A stretch of 64,000 nt of DNA from Zhengitettix transpicula (Eukaryota > Arthropoda > Insecta > Orthoptera > Tetrigidae): assembly GCA_037074705.1 (NCBI GenBank), contig CM073591.1, positions 83,866,032-83,930,031 on the forward strand, written 5' to 3'. The notes under the pieces were generated by a model, which had not been told where the DNA came from, did not search any database, and saw only the letters and a list, made by a program, of their open reading frames with translations. Every line of letters begins with the position of its first letter. Positions within the stretch are counted from its first letter, which is position 1. Positions 37,755-50,992 of the stretch are shown one piece after another. The translations under genes and the position numbers were made by a program.

Positions 37755-37910
37755 ATTACATTTTGGCTTCCACAACGTGGGGCAATCCAATTCATTTAAT
37801 TAATTACCCTTTTCATTTAATCATTACATTTTGGTCCACAACGTGGGGCAATTCATTTAATTAATCTCAATCTATTTATTACTTTTTTTGCGCCCAACGT
37901 GGGGCGAGTT
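37755..37910 (+). other. Triple tRNA-Lys primer-binding-site-like array
   Basis: Three consecutive motifs share CAACGTGGGGC: 37761-37784 and 37829-37850, each directly after an LTR-end-like ATTACA, and 37890-37905, which is GCGCCCAACGTGGGGC. The last is an exact 16-base match to the primer-binding site complementary to the 3' end of insect tRNA-Lys (TGGCGCCCAACGTGGGGC). Between them is AT-rich sequence containing CAATTCATTTAATTAAT twice. Confidence 0.7.
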
Positions 37911-38739
37911 AATTATATCACCCAGTTATTCATTACTTTTTTGTCTGAATTGGCTATCTTTCTTATTCATTATTTTAAATCAGGCGTATTTTTTTATTTT
38001 AAGTCCAATTTTTAATCAAACTTGTACAACCAGTGGAATTCATTAGTAAATACTTAATAAATATTAAACGAACAAAATGCGGATAATTTAAAGAACAATA
38101 TCTTTAGATCAGTGCCATTATTAATAATGATTTATAATAATACATAGTGTCTATAACGCTATATTACTTACAATTTTAAATTAAAATTTGAAAGACAAGA
38201 GTTGTATAACAGAATTTACGTCTACGTAATCGCCTAAATGTAATTAAACATATCTCATTTTAAATATTTTAGTCTTAAGGTTAATCCTATAAAAGATAGT
38301 TCTAGATATGGACTAAGACTGAGTTTATGATTATATATTTTGTTTATATATCGGTAGTTGTGTACCCGATTTATAAATTATTACAGTTTAAACAAGGAAC
38401 TTTATAATCTAAATTCTTGCTATTTTGATTATTACGTTTATTATTAATTAACTGATATATAGTCGTACTATTTTTCTGTTTGAACAAGCTGAAAACGACC
38501 ATAGGTCAGAAGCTTTTTTAACTTTGTATGAGACTGCGTTTGTTTTTCCCTGAATATGTATGTGAACCTTTGAGACGCTCCAGGTTTATTTTAACGGAAA
38601 TAATAGAATATGTATGGGCTGTAGAAATTTTGGACAAAATACTGGACGATTGAAATCTAAATTAATTGATTTTTGTATTATTATTCGACACTTTTTCAAG
38701 CAAACATAAAATTATATGTGTAGTGGCTAGACGGAAAGT

Positions 38740-39160
38740 ATAGTAATTGCTGCAACGACTGAGGCAGTTTGAGAGCGCTACAGGAAGACACCCTTCCGCT
38801 ATAAACCCTCGATAAGACTTCTTACCGAAGCCGATGAATTGGAGACCTGTTTTCTTTCGCGTTTGACGTTTTTTACGGAGTCATAACGCATTTACGAGCG
38901 TACAAACTGATGGCTTTCTCGGTGAATATCGATTCTCCCCCACAGACTGGCGGTCACCACTTCGAAGCTATTGACTGCAGGTGCGCTGTCGGAAGGTTTA
39001 ATGACATGCCGTAAAGAGGAGAATTCTAATTAGCGGTAGCAACGGCGTACACGTCCTCAGTCCTTGTTAAACTTTGCTCGCAGAACTCTTTAGTTTTCAT
39101 CAGCCGCATTAATTCCAGTCCTCGGTAACTGCGGTGCGCCAAATGTTACCCGAAAAACGA
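38740..39160. promoter_or_regulatory. GC-richer, non-repetitive island with GATAAGAC and homeodomain-type sites
   Basis: It contains GATAAGACTTC (38811), CTAATTAGCGG (39028) and CGCATTAATTCC (39105), within 420 bp of less AT-rich, non-repetitive sequence about 4 kb upstream of the first candidate DIP exon. A conserved regulatory element or an untranslated exon is possible; no open frame is convincing. Confidence 0.3.
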
Positions 39161-42100
39161 CGCACTGATTCCACACAAAGTTGTCTGTTATTTCATTAAC
39201 TTTTCAGTTTTTACAACATGAAATAGTATTTCAAGTTACTATTTTGCAAGCATGTGAAACATGTAATATTATTTTACATTCACAGAAAAATATGAATTAG
39301 TAACATCTTTAACCAAGAATCTGTTAACTGACAATATTTTTGAAAATAAAATTTCCATTTTTATTTTGAAAGATTATTATTGGACTGACGCCCTATGAGT
39401 CTGGATAAAGAACGATTTCCTACATTATTTTCATCAAATTTAAATAGGTATACATAACTACCTAACCAATTATTTTCTGCTAGCTGATTTCCTCCCATTT
39501 TTAAACTGAATTATAAACTCTGTACAATTGTTAAAAAAAATGTAACTAAAATATTATTATGATAACAATTTAATTGTGAGTCTAATTTTTATGTGGAGGA
39601 TCAAATTATACTAAGGGGTAATAAAAATCAAATTACGTGGGAAATAAATCAATTCTTCTATTATAATATTTAAAAATGTAATGTGATCCTTATGACTATT
39701 TTGTAACCATTACTCTAAATAAGAGAAAGTATAAACGCATCTTTGTTTTGTATACTGAAACTATGTATATATTAATCTGAGAATGTTGTAATACAACAAT
39801 ATTTCGCAGATTGTCAGTTCAGTAATATACAAAATATTATTTAAGGTTTAATAATTTCATGGTATTCCATATTGAATGAATGCATTTAAATAATCGGATT
39901 ATGATCTTACCTTATAATAAATTACACATCTGAGATATGCTACTTGTCTCAATTATTTACAAATTTCAAATTCGACACATTGATTTGATTCATTGGATTT
40001 AATCTTGTTGTAACAATTACTTTTCGAGGAACAACCAAGTGTTCTATGATTATTACATTAAACATGGATGCCCCTTCTTCATACAGGGAATGAAAACATC
40101 GCTCACGATTCTTAATGTTACGGTTAACTAGGTGAAATTAAAAAACAATCTTTTTCAGACTCAGTAACGGGAGTTTTCAGTAGTCACAGTCATAATAATC
40201 TATTTATTTAAAATTTATTTATTTCTACGGCAGTATTCTCTCCACCAATGTTCACTTTAAATTATTATGATACCACAATATTAATAAGGTTTTCCATACA
40301 CGATCGGCATCATTACGTCCCAATACATGAAAAGGAAAAATATACTAAAATAGCTCAATTATAAATTAATTGCAGACAAAAATGTTACTTTATTAATGTA
40401 GGTAATAATTTTTGGCGTCAATTGAATATTACAGTTCTTATTCAGAATATCGTAATGAATTCTACAAAAATATTTTCACGCATTTCTTTCATTGCTTTCA
40501 GTGTTTCAGAATTTAAATGTAAATCTAGTGGATAAATATTTTTCCATACGTTTTATTGCATTCAAAAATATTTCTAAGTACATAACAGTGCTGATTTGGT
40601 GAACTTATCAATTACATTGATTCGTGGCATTAATTACGTCGTAAATAATCCTAAACTAGACATTCTACTAATTTTTGAGGCAGTGCGTATAAAAGGGGAA
40701 TGAGTAAATGAATATAGTATGTTCGCCGATTTTTACTGATGCTCAACTAAAAATAGTCCTATCACTACGAGTATTATTATTCCTCGTGTAGTATAGAAGA
40801 AAAAAGTTTCTTTACATAAAATATTTGATATTTATACACATAATTCCATTACATAACATATTATTCACATCTGTCGCTTGTGTAAATATGCTGCTCTTCT
40901 ACCACAAAATTTTATTTTGCATCTGCGAAGCTATGTATATGTTTGACGTATTTCGTTTGTGTAAAAGCAGTTCTGTTCACATATGTAAAAGTACACTCAG
41001 TGAGTATGAAAAATATTTCGTGAAAATAATACTTTATACTATAACTCGATGATATTAAAAATTCACGAGAAGCCTTTATGCTTTTTACACTGAAGTAACG
41101 TTACAAAGTAATTTATTTCATACATATATGCGCGCATATATGTACATAAATGTACCAGAATTGACTCATTGAGGTTTTAATAGGATTAAGCCTGAATTAA
41201 AAATTTTGTTTCGGATAAATATTTTTGCTTCGCTGTGCAACAACGACCGTAAAATAATTCTAACGGTACCTTTCATGATGTGTTGGAATTTGAGGTCTAC
41301 AAATATAATACATATTAATTCGAAATTACGTTTGACTGAAGGTCTTCAGATATTTGAAATGTTTTCATAGAAAACATACGGCAACAACTATATTAAAAGT
41401 GTAATTTATTTAACATAGCCATAAGGTAGAAATTTATTATATAAATTTACATAGAACACAAAAAATTTGTTTACTAGGATCGTCGACCTATTTAGTTGCA
41501 TCTATAAATAAATATAATGAAATTTAGTATAATATGTTACTTACATAATTAACAATATATGAATTGTACAGAAAAATTTAGTCTGCTTCCAACAACTTTA
41601 GGGGCCGAAATAAGAGAAAAGAATGTCACTAAACGTAATTGAAGTTCTACGCTGAACGGAATATCAAAGATTAATAATTAAATACCTGAAAATGCCTAAA
41701 TTTTACGATAAAATATAGGGAAAACAATTAACTTTGTAATAATTATTGAAAACTAAATAAATTTAACAAGTATTCGCTAATGATCTTGCAGTTGATGCGA
41801 CTCAAAATAAAAAAAAATAAAAGTTATTCAAAGACCACAAAAGTCTCATTTATGTTTTTTTTAAACACAAGACAAAAATTTTCAAAATATCAATTATACA
41901 TAATTTTAAATTATAATAAATCTGAATCATATATCGAATTTAAATTTTATGTATCAGTTTTATTTAGTATACAATTCAAATTAATTTTCATATTTTAGTT
42001 ATAACATTAAAATAGCTGACATCAAGCATATTTTAAACGTAGCTTTAATAAAAAAAATATTATGAAGAGACTATCAGCAGATCGTAAAATAACTTAGACT

Positions 42101-42918
42101 GCGCTAAAATCCATGATGACACATTTTGTCATTCAACTGTTCAATATTCATGACGGAACAAGGACATTATTTAGACTTTATTATTTGTTTTATTATAGAA
42201 TATTAATGTTTATTGTAATAAATCTCTATTGGTATAGATATATAATATTATTTATTTCATTATTATTCGTATTAGATCGCAAATGAGGAAACACATTACG
42301 TATTCCTAAAAATTCCCTGAAATTTGTTAAAACAATCGGAAGCTGTGATATTATCGTTGCTTTAAATAATAATTCCAAATACACAGTTAAGTAATTTTAA
42401 AGTAACATTAGGAATAACGTTAAGTGCTTGTACTATTCGTAACGTCTCAATGTAAAAAAAATATATAAAATCCTTATAATGAATTGCACGTACACAATAT
42501 ATATATATATATATACGATATTTGAAAACAGGTTTTTCGTTTTATGTTAGGCCTCAGCTTTAATTCTATGGGAACTATTCCGTGAAACATTACGTTAACA
42601 AACGTAGCTCTGCTAATTTTATGTTCATTTATAAAATTTAACGTATACTTTAAAAATTGAATTGCTTTGAAATAATTACGTTTAATGAAGAAAGTTTGTT
42701 TAATCGTCGAATGTATGTCGCAGTATAGGTACACTGGTTTTTTAATTTATTTGAGAACTTATGCATTAATATAATTAATTGTTCATAATTAAAATTTTCT
42801 GTTCGGCTATGGGGAAACTTTAAGTAGGATATTACGTAAATAATTATTTATTTAGTTTTTATAAACTCTTTTTAATATTATACACAGCAAAATTAATTGT
42901 ATGTGTCATCTTTCACAG
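39161..42918. other. No supported feature
   Basis: Very AT-rich, low-complexity stretch directly upstream of the first candidate DIP exon. No signal-peptide exon with splice signals was recognised. Confidence 0.6.
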
Positions 42919-42981
42919 GAAGATGGTATCGTGACTCTGAGTCAAACAACATTCAGAATGCAATTGGCAACTTCCATCACG
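42919..42981 (+). CDS. Possible N-terminal exon of the DIP-family gene
   Basis: A 63-base open stretch is preceded by a good acceptor (pyrimidine-rich tract ending TTTCACAG) and followed by a consensus donor (G|GTAAGC). If it exits in phase 1 it joins exactly to the next exon at 43420, giving a reading frame with no stop that runs RWYRDSESNNIQNAIGNFHH and then E-ALYPRFAEP. This would be the variable linker between the signal peptide and Ig1, a part that is poorly conserved in the DIP family, so homology cannot confirm it. The intron to the next exon would be 438 bp. The signal peptide itself is not here and must lie further upstream. The alternative is a chance pair of splice signals. Confidence 0.5.
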
Positions 42982-43419
42982 GTAAGCGATAATATATCCC
43001 CCAGCAGTTACTTTATGATAATCGAGAGATTAACTAAAAACAAGTTTATATGCTTTGGGGAAGATGTGAATGAGAACTGATTTAATGAAACTTTTATATT
43101 TTCAAGTTTAGGACGCAAAGTAAATTTATTCAATAATAATTATAGTAGATTAAAACATTAGATTTGAAATAATTTCCTGAAATAACATTTTCATGTATGT
43201 GCCATTATAAAAATTGACATACTCTTTCAGGTAGGTCAACTGATATGATAAAATTTAATTTAAGCATTATATATATATATATATTAAATACATACACATA
43301 TATATATGTATGTATTTGTTGATTATTTGCCATCACACACACGGATATATATTGTAAGATAATATGAAAATATTATTTAGTTTAGTTTTCACTGAGAATA
43401 ACACATGTTTTTGTTCCAG

Positions 43420-43523
43420 AAGCGTTGTACCCTCGATTCGCTGAGCCGATACCGAATGTGACGGTCACTGTAGGAGGAGATGCACTTTTAGCTTGCGTAG
43501 TTGACAATCTCAGGAGCTACAAG
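43420..43523 (+). CDS. DIP: DIP-family Ig cell-adhesion protein, first half of Ig1
   Basis: This exon enters in phase 1 (acceptor TTGTTCCAG) and leaves in phase 0 (AAG|GTAATC). It encodes 34 full codons, ALYPRFAEPIPNVTVTVGGD followed by ALLACVVDNLRSYK. The EPIPNVTV...GGDA..ACVV..L..YK pattern is the A-to-C strand half of the first immunoglobulin domain of Dpr-interacting proteins. The Cys in LLACVV is the B-strand cysteine of the Ig disulfide, and NVT is an N-glycosylation sequon. DIPs are cell-surface proteins on neurons that bind Dpr partners through Ig1 to specify synaptic matching (family knowledge). The next coding exon is 7.2 kb downstream and continues the domain directly at V-A-W. Confidence 0.88.
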
Positions 43524-46500
43524 GTAATCCAATCTAATCATTACTTGCTAAGATTAAAATTTGTTGATATAATTCCCTGTAATTTGTACTAATAACTCGC
43601 TACAGACACAAGAATTTGAAATACTCTCTATTAATTTAAAAACAAAAATTACTAACCACAAAAGTGAAAATAAACGTAAGCACGAAAAACGTACACGGAA
43701 TGTTCAGTACATCATTTATATTTAAAACCTAAAATTACTTTCTTACATAAAGAGACCCATAACCTAAATAGAAAAATTATAAACGCAGCTTGTCCATAAA
43801 AATAAATATATGGGATATAAATTCAAGAAAGGAAAAAAATATTGCAATTTTGGCGCGACAACTATTGTATACAATTATGCACCTCTCAAATTTTGTCTAT
43901 GAAACAAATAAATCTATAACGCAATCCTCATTTCGATAAATATAGAATAGATATAAGTTTTGAAACTACTGATTTCCTCGTATAATTCGCTTATATCGAT
44001 ATAAGGTAACTATGATGAGGGTATAAAGATTTTATTTTTTGGACATGACTAAACATAGATGGACCATTTTTGAGTAAAAAAAATTATTCAAATTTGGTCG
44101 AATAACACGTACCTTTAAGACGCTAAAAACTCATTCTGGGCATCTGAATGAACTTAAGATTAATCTTTTATCTGGATTTCCGATCGATTAACCGAATATT
44201 ATCCAGGAAATAAAATTATTTGAACGTGTGTATATAATATTAATAATCGATTTTGAAATATTTATATAATAATTAAAAATTAAAACTATATCTGACTTAT
44301 ACTAAATTTAAAGTAGTACGAACGGTCAAAATTTATATTATTTAATTAGAAAAATAAACATTTACATATTTCATAAGTAACGTGATGTTTCCCCTTCAGG
44401 TGAAATCTAAAATTATTTGAGAAATATCATGAAAAAAATAAATAAAAAGATTCAATCTGAAACCAATAAATAAATTAAGTATATCATTACTTAAATTATT
44501 TAACAATTTAAATATTACTGAATGTTTAAATTTGGAGAACTATATCATAAATACAATTTATACGTATCTGTTTTCAATATAAGAAGCAACAGAAGATTTG
44601 TAAGAAAATTCAAATTGTTATCTATCACTCATAAGATGTTAATAATAATATTTCAACTATATACGATTATTTAAAACAAAATTAATAAATGAACAAATGA
44701 TGTCACTTTAAAATTGGAAATTCATTCTTTCTTTCTACTAAACCACTTCTTTTTCTGTTTTCAATCTGATTCAATATATTTATTTATAAACAAATATTTA
44801 TTCAATTTATCATAAGTGTTTTATTAGGAAATATCAAATTATTATATATAATCAATTTAAAGAGTTAAGTGAAAGGTATATCGGAATGATGATACAAAAT
44901 ACTTTGTTGATTGTAATAAGGTAAAGGTTGAACACTCACTCACTCACAAAGTAGCCGCTTGAACAAATGGCTGGATTTATTATTAATCTTTCGCTTTAAT
45001 ATGTAATTCTCATCTATTGAATGAGAAAGATATTTGTGTCAACTGAATGTTTCGATTTACGAAACTTTTATTGAACCTTGAATAACATATTGCATCTTGC
45101 GCATGGTGGTAATTATCCCTGTTAATTTGTGTATTAGCCTGTCACATTTGTATCCACCTGGTTCTATGGGAGTGTCCTGCGTTGTAATACGCATCACGCA
45201 CATGTCCTGTCAAGGGAAGCAGCGTTTAATACTGGCATGGCGTGTCTGCCCGAGGCTGACATGGCAGTTGCGATCATGTTACAATGTGCGCTGATATGCC
45301 CGACTTTGATACTTGTAGAATCTTGTAAACTGCTTCAACCTTTCCCGACATAATTGGGACACATTTAATCATGGGTAGTATTAATCGTTATTAGTTTAAA
45401 ATCAATATTTTGTTTCTAAGAAATTTTGTTTGATTTATTATTATATTTGGTAGTTAACTGCAAATTTAGTCGGGAAAAGAGAATAATTTATAAGATGTAT
45501 TTTAATACAGTTCTTCAGTTGTTTGTTTTTCAGCAATTGATAAATGTAACAAATCAATACTATTGAATTATAGCAAAAACTTATGATTTTATTTACTTCT
45601 GCAGTCTATAATTTGATCAATACTAATGTTTAGAAATATATATAGTGGTAATCCGAAGATATCCGATACAGTAAAGCTATAATGTTGAATCATATTCGGT
45701 TAAAGACGTCATTCCTCAAGTTTGCGAGCTGCAAGTCAATATTATGTTCCTTGATTGCACTATATTCCTGTAGCCTTAATTGTAGGACCCAGAGGTTCCG
45801 GGATCCTGCGAGGTGTCTTTTTGCGGAGGGCTTGGAAATGACGAACATATAATTAGAATAGAAATGAATAGTATACAAGACATAGACATTGTTATTGAGA
45901 TGCAGGCTCCAAGAAGTAAATATCACATCAAAAATTAAGCTCAGCTTCATGAATGCAACGCGCAACACACATTTAAACCTGCTTGTTTGTTCAACTATAA
46001 TTAGAATTTTATACGAATTAAATAACAACTTCTGCTACATGGCTTATAATAAGTGTGCTGCTTTCTCCTCAGATTCACAAGTCGAATATTCACTTGTTCA
46101 CACTTAGACACATACATTATCAATAACAATTATATTAAAATGACTTTTTAAAATGAATGTGAAAAACAGCAGTCTATTAGTCAGAAATTTTATTAAATTA
46201 TTCAGCCATTAGTGTAAACAATAATTATATAATTATATTATAAAGTTTTTATGTGTAATCAAAAATTTGTCGATAACGAATTTATTTTGAAATTTGCCAT
46301 TGAAGAGGTTCCAGTTAGGGATTAAACGATTTGTTTGTTAGTTAAATACTGCTATAAATTTTGAAATAAATTTTTAATCCACGGACAATGATAAATTTAA
46401 CTTACAAAAATTTGGCCTTAAAACAAGCAATTTGAAAGTCGCTGGCTAAACAATTTATGAATAAGTAATAATTTAACTCATAACTTAACAATTGTGGTCT

Positions 46501-49500
46501 AAGCGGCATGGTTTAACGTATTTAAAATCAGGCACATGATCGCAGGAACTCATACAAGTGTGCAATTCATTTTCCCCACGTTATATATATTAAAGGAAAT
46601 TCTCTTTACAAGGAAAAGTTAAATATGTAAAACACTAACAGAAAATATTGAATGAAAATTATTTTTATGTAAAAAACAAAAATCATTAATTGTAACTGAA
46701 ATCAGTCATGATTATGAAAATTAAAACATTTGTTCTGAATTCTTAATTACAATAACCTCAAAAACATAAGATATATGGCAGTACGTAAAATAGCCATTTA
46801 ATAAATTGCTTTAAAAAGCTAACAGTGTTTCTGTTGGAAGTGGTCTATTAACAAAGGTACTCGTTCTATATTGTTTTTCTTCCCTCGGGACAGACACTCC
46901 CTGGTCTTGTTTTAACTTTCGTTTGTTTTTCTGGTTACCTCGAAACATACTTGAAATTAGTTGCAGTTACAAAAACTTTTAAATTAGAAGAAAATTATAT
47001 TATAATTAGCTGGAACAGAATAACTAAAAATTTATTTTCGTGTGTCTTTTTTCACAGTCTGCAATTGTACGTAATTTGGAAGTTGTAGTTGTACAATTAT
47101 GAAAGTAACCGTTAAATTGTGTTGGATAGAATAACTAGCATAGTGATATACTTATTTCACGTTTATTTTAATGATAGCGTACTGTTTTGGATGAAAATTA
47201 TCATTATTGTTTCTTAACTGAATTATTTGTGCCCCTAAAATTCAATTAAATTCATATTATAAATGATCTTCCTTGTTAGGAAAAATTATGAAAATATATT
47301 TACGTAAATCAAATTTTTACAAATGTAGACAAATAATTATGGTAGACATCAGTGTCTATAATTTTATAAATTTCTAAATTGTTACATTATTCCATTTGTT
47401 GCGTAATATTGAGGCCATATAACTGTAAGTAACAGTGGCGCAAAATGTGAAGATTAAAATGTTTCCAGTCTCTATTGTTGTCAACAGCAAACGCGCCGGT
47501 GTTTGTGATTTTGAAAAGCTATACGGACAGTCTGCATGCAGAAGTCACAGGAAGGTGGTCGCTTTGGCGACAAGAGTCTGTTAGGTTCAGTCAACGTGTA
47601 AAAGATAGATTATCAGGGTATCTGCTTTGTAGATATTGAAGAAAACAAACGAATAAGTTTTTATAGGAAACGTTGTATTGACAGTCATTGAATTGATTTC
47701 AACGGTTCAATTTATTGAGAATGGAATCTGACTGACATTTGGAAATTGTAATTCAATTTTCCTTGCTGTAGACATTATAACTGTTCGCCGAAATGTTGGA
47801 AATCACATGCAATGGTCGTCTGTGGTGTTAGGGATTTGTTGTGTCGACTGAACTGTTCTGACGTAAATTATGTGCAACTTTGTGCACGTTATGTTTTTTT
47901 TAAGAATAAGTGATATCACATATTTGGTTGTTTTCTCAAACGAAGAAAGTTTTAAATTCTGCATTGTGATAAAATTTGGATAATATAACGATTATTCACA
48001 TAATGGTTTTTAAAAACATTTTATTTTATAAACTAGTGCAATATAAAACAGTATAATTGTTCTATACCGTCAACTTTCTGATTTATTGTTGTTTTTGTTT
48101 ATATTTTGTGGATATATATTTATACAGGTGTTAAAAAATAATTTAAAATTCCTTTTGTTTGTTTGATTATACATTTATTATTAAACGCAATTGTCTATAA
48201 CTTTTTATGAGACCCGATAAAGTGACCCTAAGAGATACACAAGAGTCTCATTACATAAAAGCCGTGGCAAAATCTTTTATAAATTTGTAAAACAACAATA
48301 ATTTTGTAGTAATAAATTTCCATAACTTATATTAACTATGCACAATCTCTTTTTTTGTCTAAATCTGTCAATAAATTACATTTAAATTAATTTTAAATGT
48401 AGATTCAAGAGAAGATTCATATGGGAACTAATAAGTTACCACAACATATGTATTTAATCGCCATAGTGATCCGTCCTGTTAATTCTCATGTTAAGCATGC
48501 ATAAGCAGTACGCTTACTGAGTATTATCCTAACACCGACCAATAAAGCTAACTACGTAACGTAATTATAATGAAATTATTATAATTATTTTACACTGCTA
48601 GTAATGGATATAGTTCAATATAAATGCATCAGAACTATTATTTATGGATTGAGAATCATTAATGGTAATACATCCCATCAAAATTGAATTTGAAGCTGTT
48701 GGTTATTTGGTTTGAAATTATTACATTATCCGAAATTTTATGTACACATTAGCCACTAATACTGCAATATTTATGATTTAATCAAATTTCTCCCTCGTTG
48801 GAGAATTTGCGGTTCGTATTCCGTACCAATCAGATTTATTATTATTATTTATTTCTATTGAAATTTTAACAGCAATAATGTTTTTAAAAATAAATTAAAC
48901 ATTTGTTTGCCAGGAATTGAATTTGTTCTAGATTACTATTAAAAAGTTTATCTACCTAGTTTAAATGCGATTTTACAATTATAAAACCTCAATCTCTTAA
49001 AAATATTCTCATGGGTCGTATATACTGGGTCTTACAATAAAATGAGTCAAGAGTATTTCATTAATTTATTTGAAACAAATTAAGCCTAGGCTCAAAATGT
49101 CGGTCTCTGTACCTAATTTGTATTGGAATCCGGGGTCGAACCAGATTTAGACTCTGAATTTGGAATAGAATCACCTCGTAATAAATGGATTGAAAGGCAG
49201 GAATTAGCGGACTCTTCGAATTACCGCTCCTCAACTCATAATATAACACCTCTTCAGTGATTTCCCTTTCCAGCCTAGAGCTTGACCTCGTTAGAACCTT
49301 GTCGTGGAATCTTACTATGATCATCTTTAATTTTGTGTTTGTACCTTATATCACTGTATCGAGAATTATATATCTGGCTGTCTTTGTCGTCGAGAATTTA
49401 ATTAATTGCTGTTGCTATTTGTGTCGATCGTTCGCAGTATTCGCTTATTACCTGGTTTGTCATTAATCGTCGAAATCACTCAGGTGGCAAAACTCTTCAT

Positions 49501-50710
49501 GAGTCCTATTTTCCGTTTATCTTATACCCACTTAAACCTTCGTTCCAGTTCCCGATATCTGTCGCTGCGTGCACTCCAGAAACCGTTATAAATAAAATAG
49601 ATATTAAATATTTAATTAAAGCTATTTACGTGCTTTGCGTACCAAAATATATTACCTCGTACACGCACATGAATACATTCATTATACACGATACACACAG
49701 ATTCATACTACATGTTTACATATTAATTTGAATTTCACTTTCATATTTGGCATTCCAGCTAAAATATTTATCTTAATTACTTTAGTCAATTGCGATTCAA
49801 TGAATTATATAACATTTTATATTATTAATTTACATATGTATCTATATCTTTAATATGATATGCAATTTTAGCCTTCATTTTTGATGTAGTAATCACAATA
49901 TTTGTACCTATGATCAATTTACACCAGTATACATTCTTTATTGAAATCATAAATTTAGGCCGCAATTAATGTGATTTAGTAATTATGCAGGTTTTATAGA
50001 CTTTGTTCTCCATGACTGTTATGTGAATGCCGGGTAGTATCCTTAAACTATAGCCAGGGGTTCTTCGATAGCCTTTGGCTACATTGGTCTAACATTCCGC
50101 ATCCCCGATTTCGAATTCCTTCCTATACTGATAAGGGAAGCTAGTACCACACTTATAGATACAGAAGAACACACACAAAGAGAGGGGAATAAGAGAACAG
50201 AAAAATACTAATAATTCTAACGGCCTAGTAAAACTTAAATTATTCCAGGCTATATCCTTAAAAACGGATGTCTGAAATCTTAAAATTGTCAATATAAATC
50301 ACAATTGATTGAAGTATATATATGTTACAGTATTTACTTATTTCTTGACTAAGAATAGAAACTATCATAGGAGGAAAGACAAATGACCGAATCCAATATT
50401 TTTGAGAATAAGAATCCTTTTTGAAGGAAACAAGCTTATCTGAATTTAGTCTATTCGACAAGTCTATATATTTCGCTTCAGACTGAATTTAGTAAGGATA
50501 TACCTGTAGGGGAGGTAGAATTTTACTTAGCACAGATTTGGGTACGTCCTTTATTCCTGAAGGTCAACAGGGTATCCTTACAGTCCCATCAATCAATCGC
50601 CATTTCGTCCATCGACTATTAAGTTCCCGATAAATGAATTCCAATTTGATTCTACACCATCGTCAGCATTCTTCAAAGCCGGAGTATACAATGTTTACAC
50701 TTTCTGTTAG
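43524..50710 (+). other. Large DIP intron splitting Ig1 (7.2 kb)
   Basis: This intron interrupts the first Ig domain in phase 0 between SYK and VAW. It is AT-rich and I find no exon in it. It holds one end of a family-E MITE (46162-46205), a partial copy of repeat family A (50028-50155) and a less AT-rich stretch around 45090-45295 with no supported coding potential. Confidence 0.8.
50028..50155 (+). repeat. Repeat family A, central/3' fragment
   Basis: GCCGGGTAGTATCCTTAAAC and CCTTTGGCTACATT...TTCCTATACTGATAAGGG match the central and 3' parts of the family on the plus strand. It lies in the Ig1 intron, 550 bp before an exon. Confidence 0.6.
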
Positions 50711-50918
50711 GTCGCGTGGGTGCGTGTAGACACGCAGACTATCTTGTCTATCCACCACCATGTGATCACCCAGAACCCCCGCATATCTCTGTCGCACGCG
50801 GATCACCGTTCATGGATCCTCCACGTGCGGGACGTGCAGGAAGCGGACCGTGGCTGGTACATGTGCCAGGTCAACACGGACCCTATGCGCAGTCGCAAGG
50901 GCTTCCTCCAAGTTGTGG
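50711..50918 (+). CDS. DIP: DIP-family protein, second half of Ig1
   Basis: This exon enters in phase 0 after TTTCTGTTAG and leaves in phase 1 at G|GTGAGT. It encodes VAWVRVDTQTILSIHHHVIT, then a segment with HRSWILHV, EADRGWYMCQVNTDPMRSRK and GFLQVV. VAW carries the core Ig tryptophan and DRGWYMC the F-strand Y-x-C cysteine that pairs with the Cys in the previous exon. The motifs VDTQTILSIH, DRGWYMCQVNTDPMRSRKG and LQVV are the hallmark of DIPs, and closest in memory to the eta/theta/iota/zeta group. This face of Ig1 forms the Dpr-binding surface. The exon is much GC-richer than the surrounding intron. Overlapping open frames on both strands here are shadows of this exon. Confidence 0.97.
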
Positions 50919-50992
50919 GTGAGTAAATAGTTCCACCTCTTCTGCTCTGTGTGACTTTGTGGGAGACAATGACGATGCTTTGTTGTTGGCAG

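Larger units (their letters stand above)
37262..37925 (+). mobile_element. LTR-like element nested in family B and itself hit by family A
   Basis: From 37262 (AGTAATACTAATTAGAGACC) to about 37474 it matches the LTR at 3302. It is then interrupted by a minus-strand family A copy (37475-37698) and resumes to an ATTACA end at 37760, followed by the primer-site array. On both sides lie the two halves of one family B element, so it inserted into that. The 100-118 aa open frames on the minus strand here cross the repeat junctions and are not genes. Confidence 0.6.
37046..37985. mobile_element. Family B fold-back element split by the LTR at 37262-37925
   Basis: The left part 37046-37261 runs from ATAAGAAAGATAGCCAATTC through ACCGCACAACGTTTCTGG to CCAAAAACGTTTTATAGTAT. 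The right arm, broken off there, resumes at about 37926 with TTTTGTCTGAATTGGCTATC and ends near ATTTTAAATCAGGCG. Both arms are inverted copies of each other, and the centre (CTTTCCTCAGG...CCTGAGGC) is also palindromic. Confidence 0.7.

Noticed and set aside
45690..46028. 112-codon minus-strand open frame
   Set aside because: Faint resemblance to family B translation in the last third, otherwise AT-rich random sequence.
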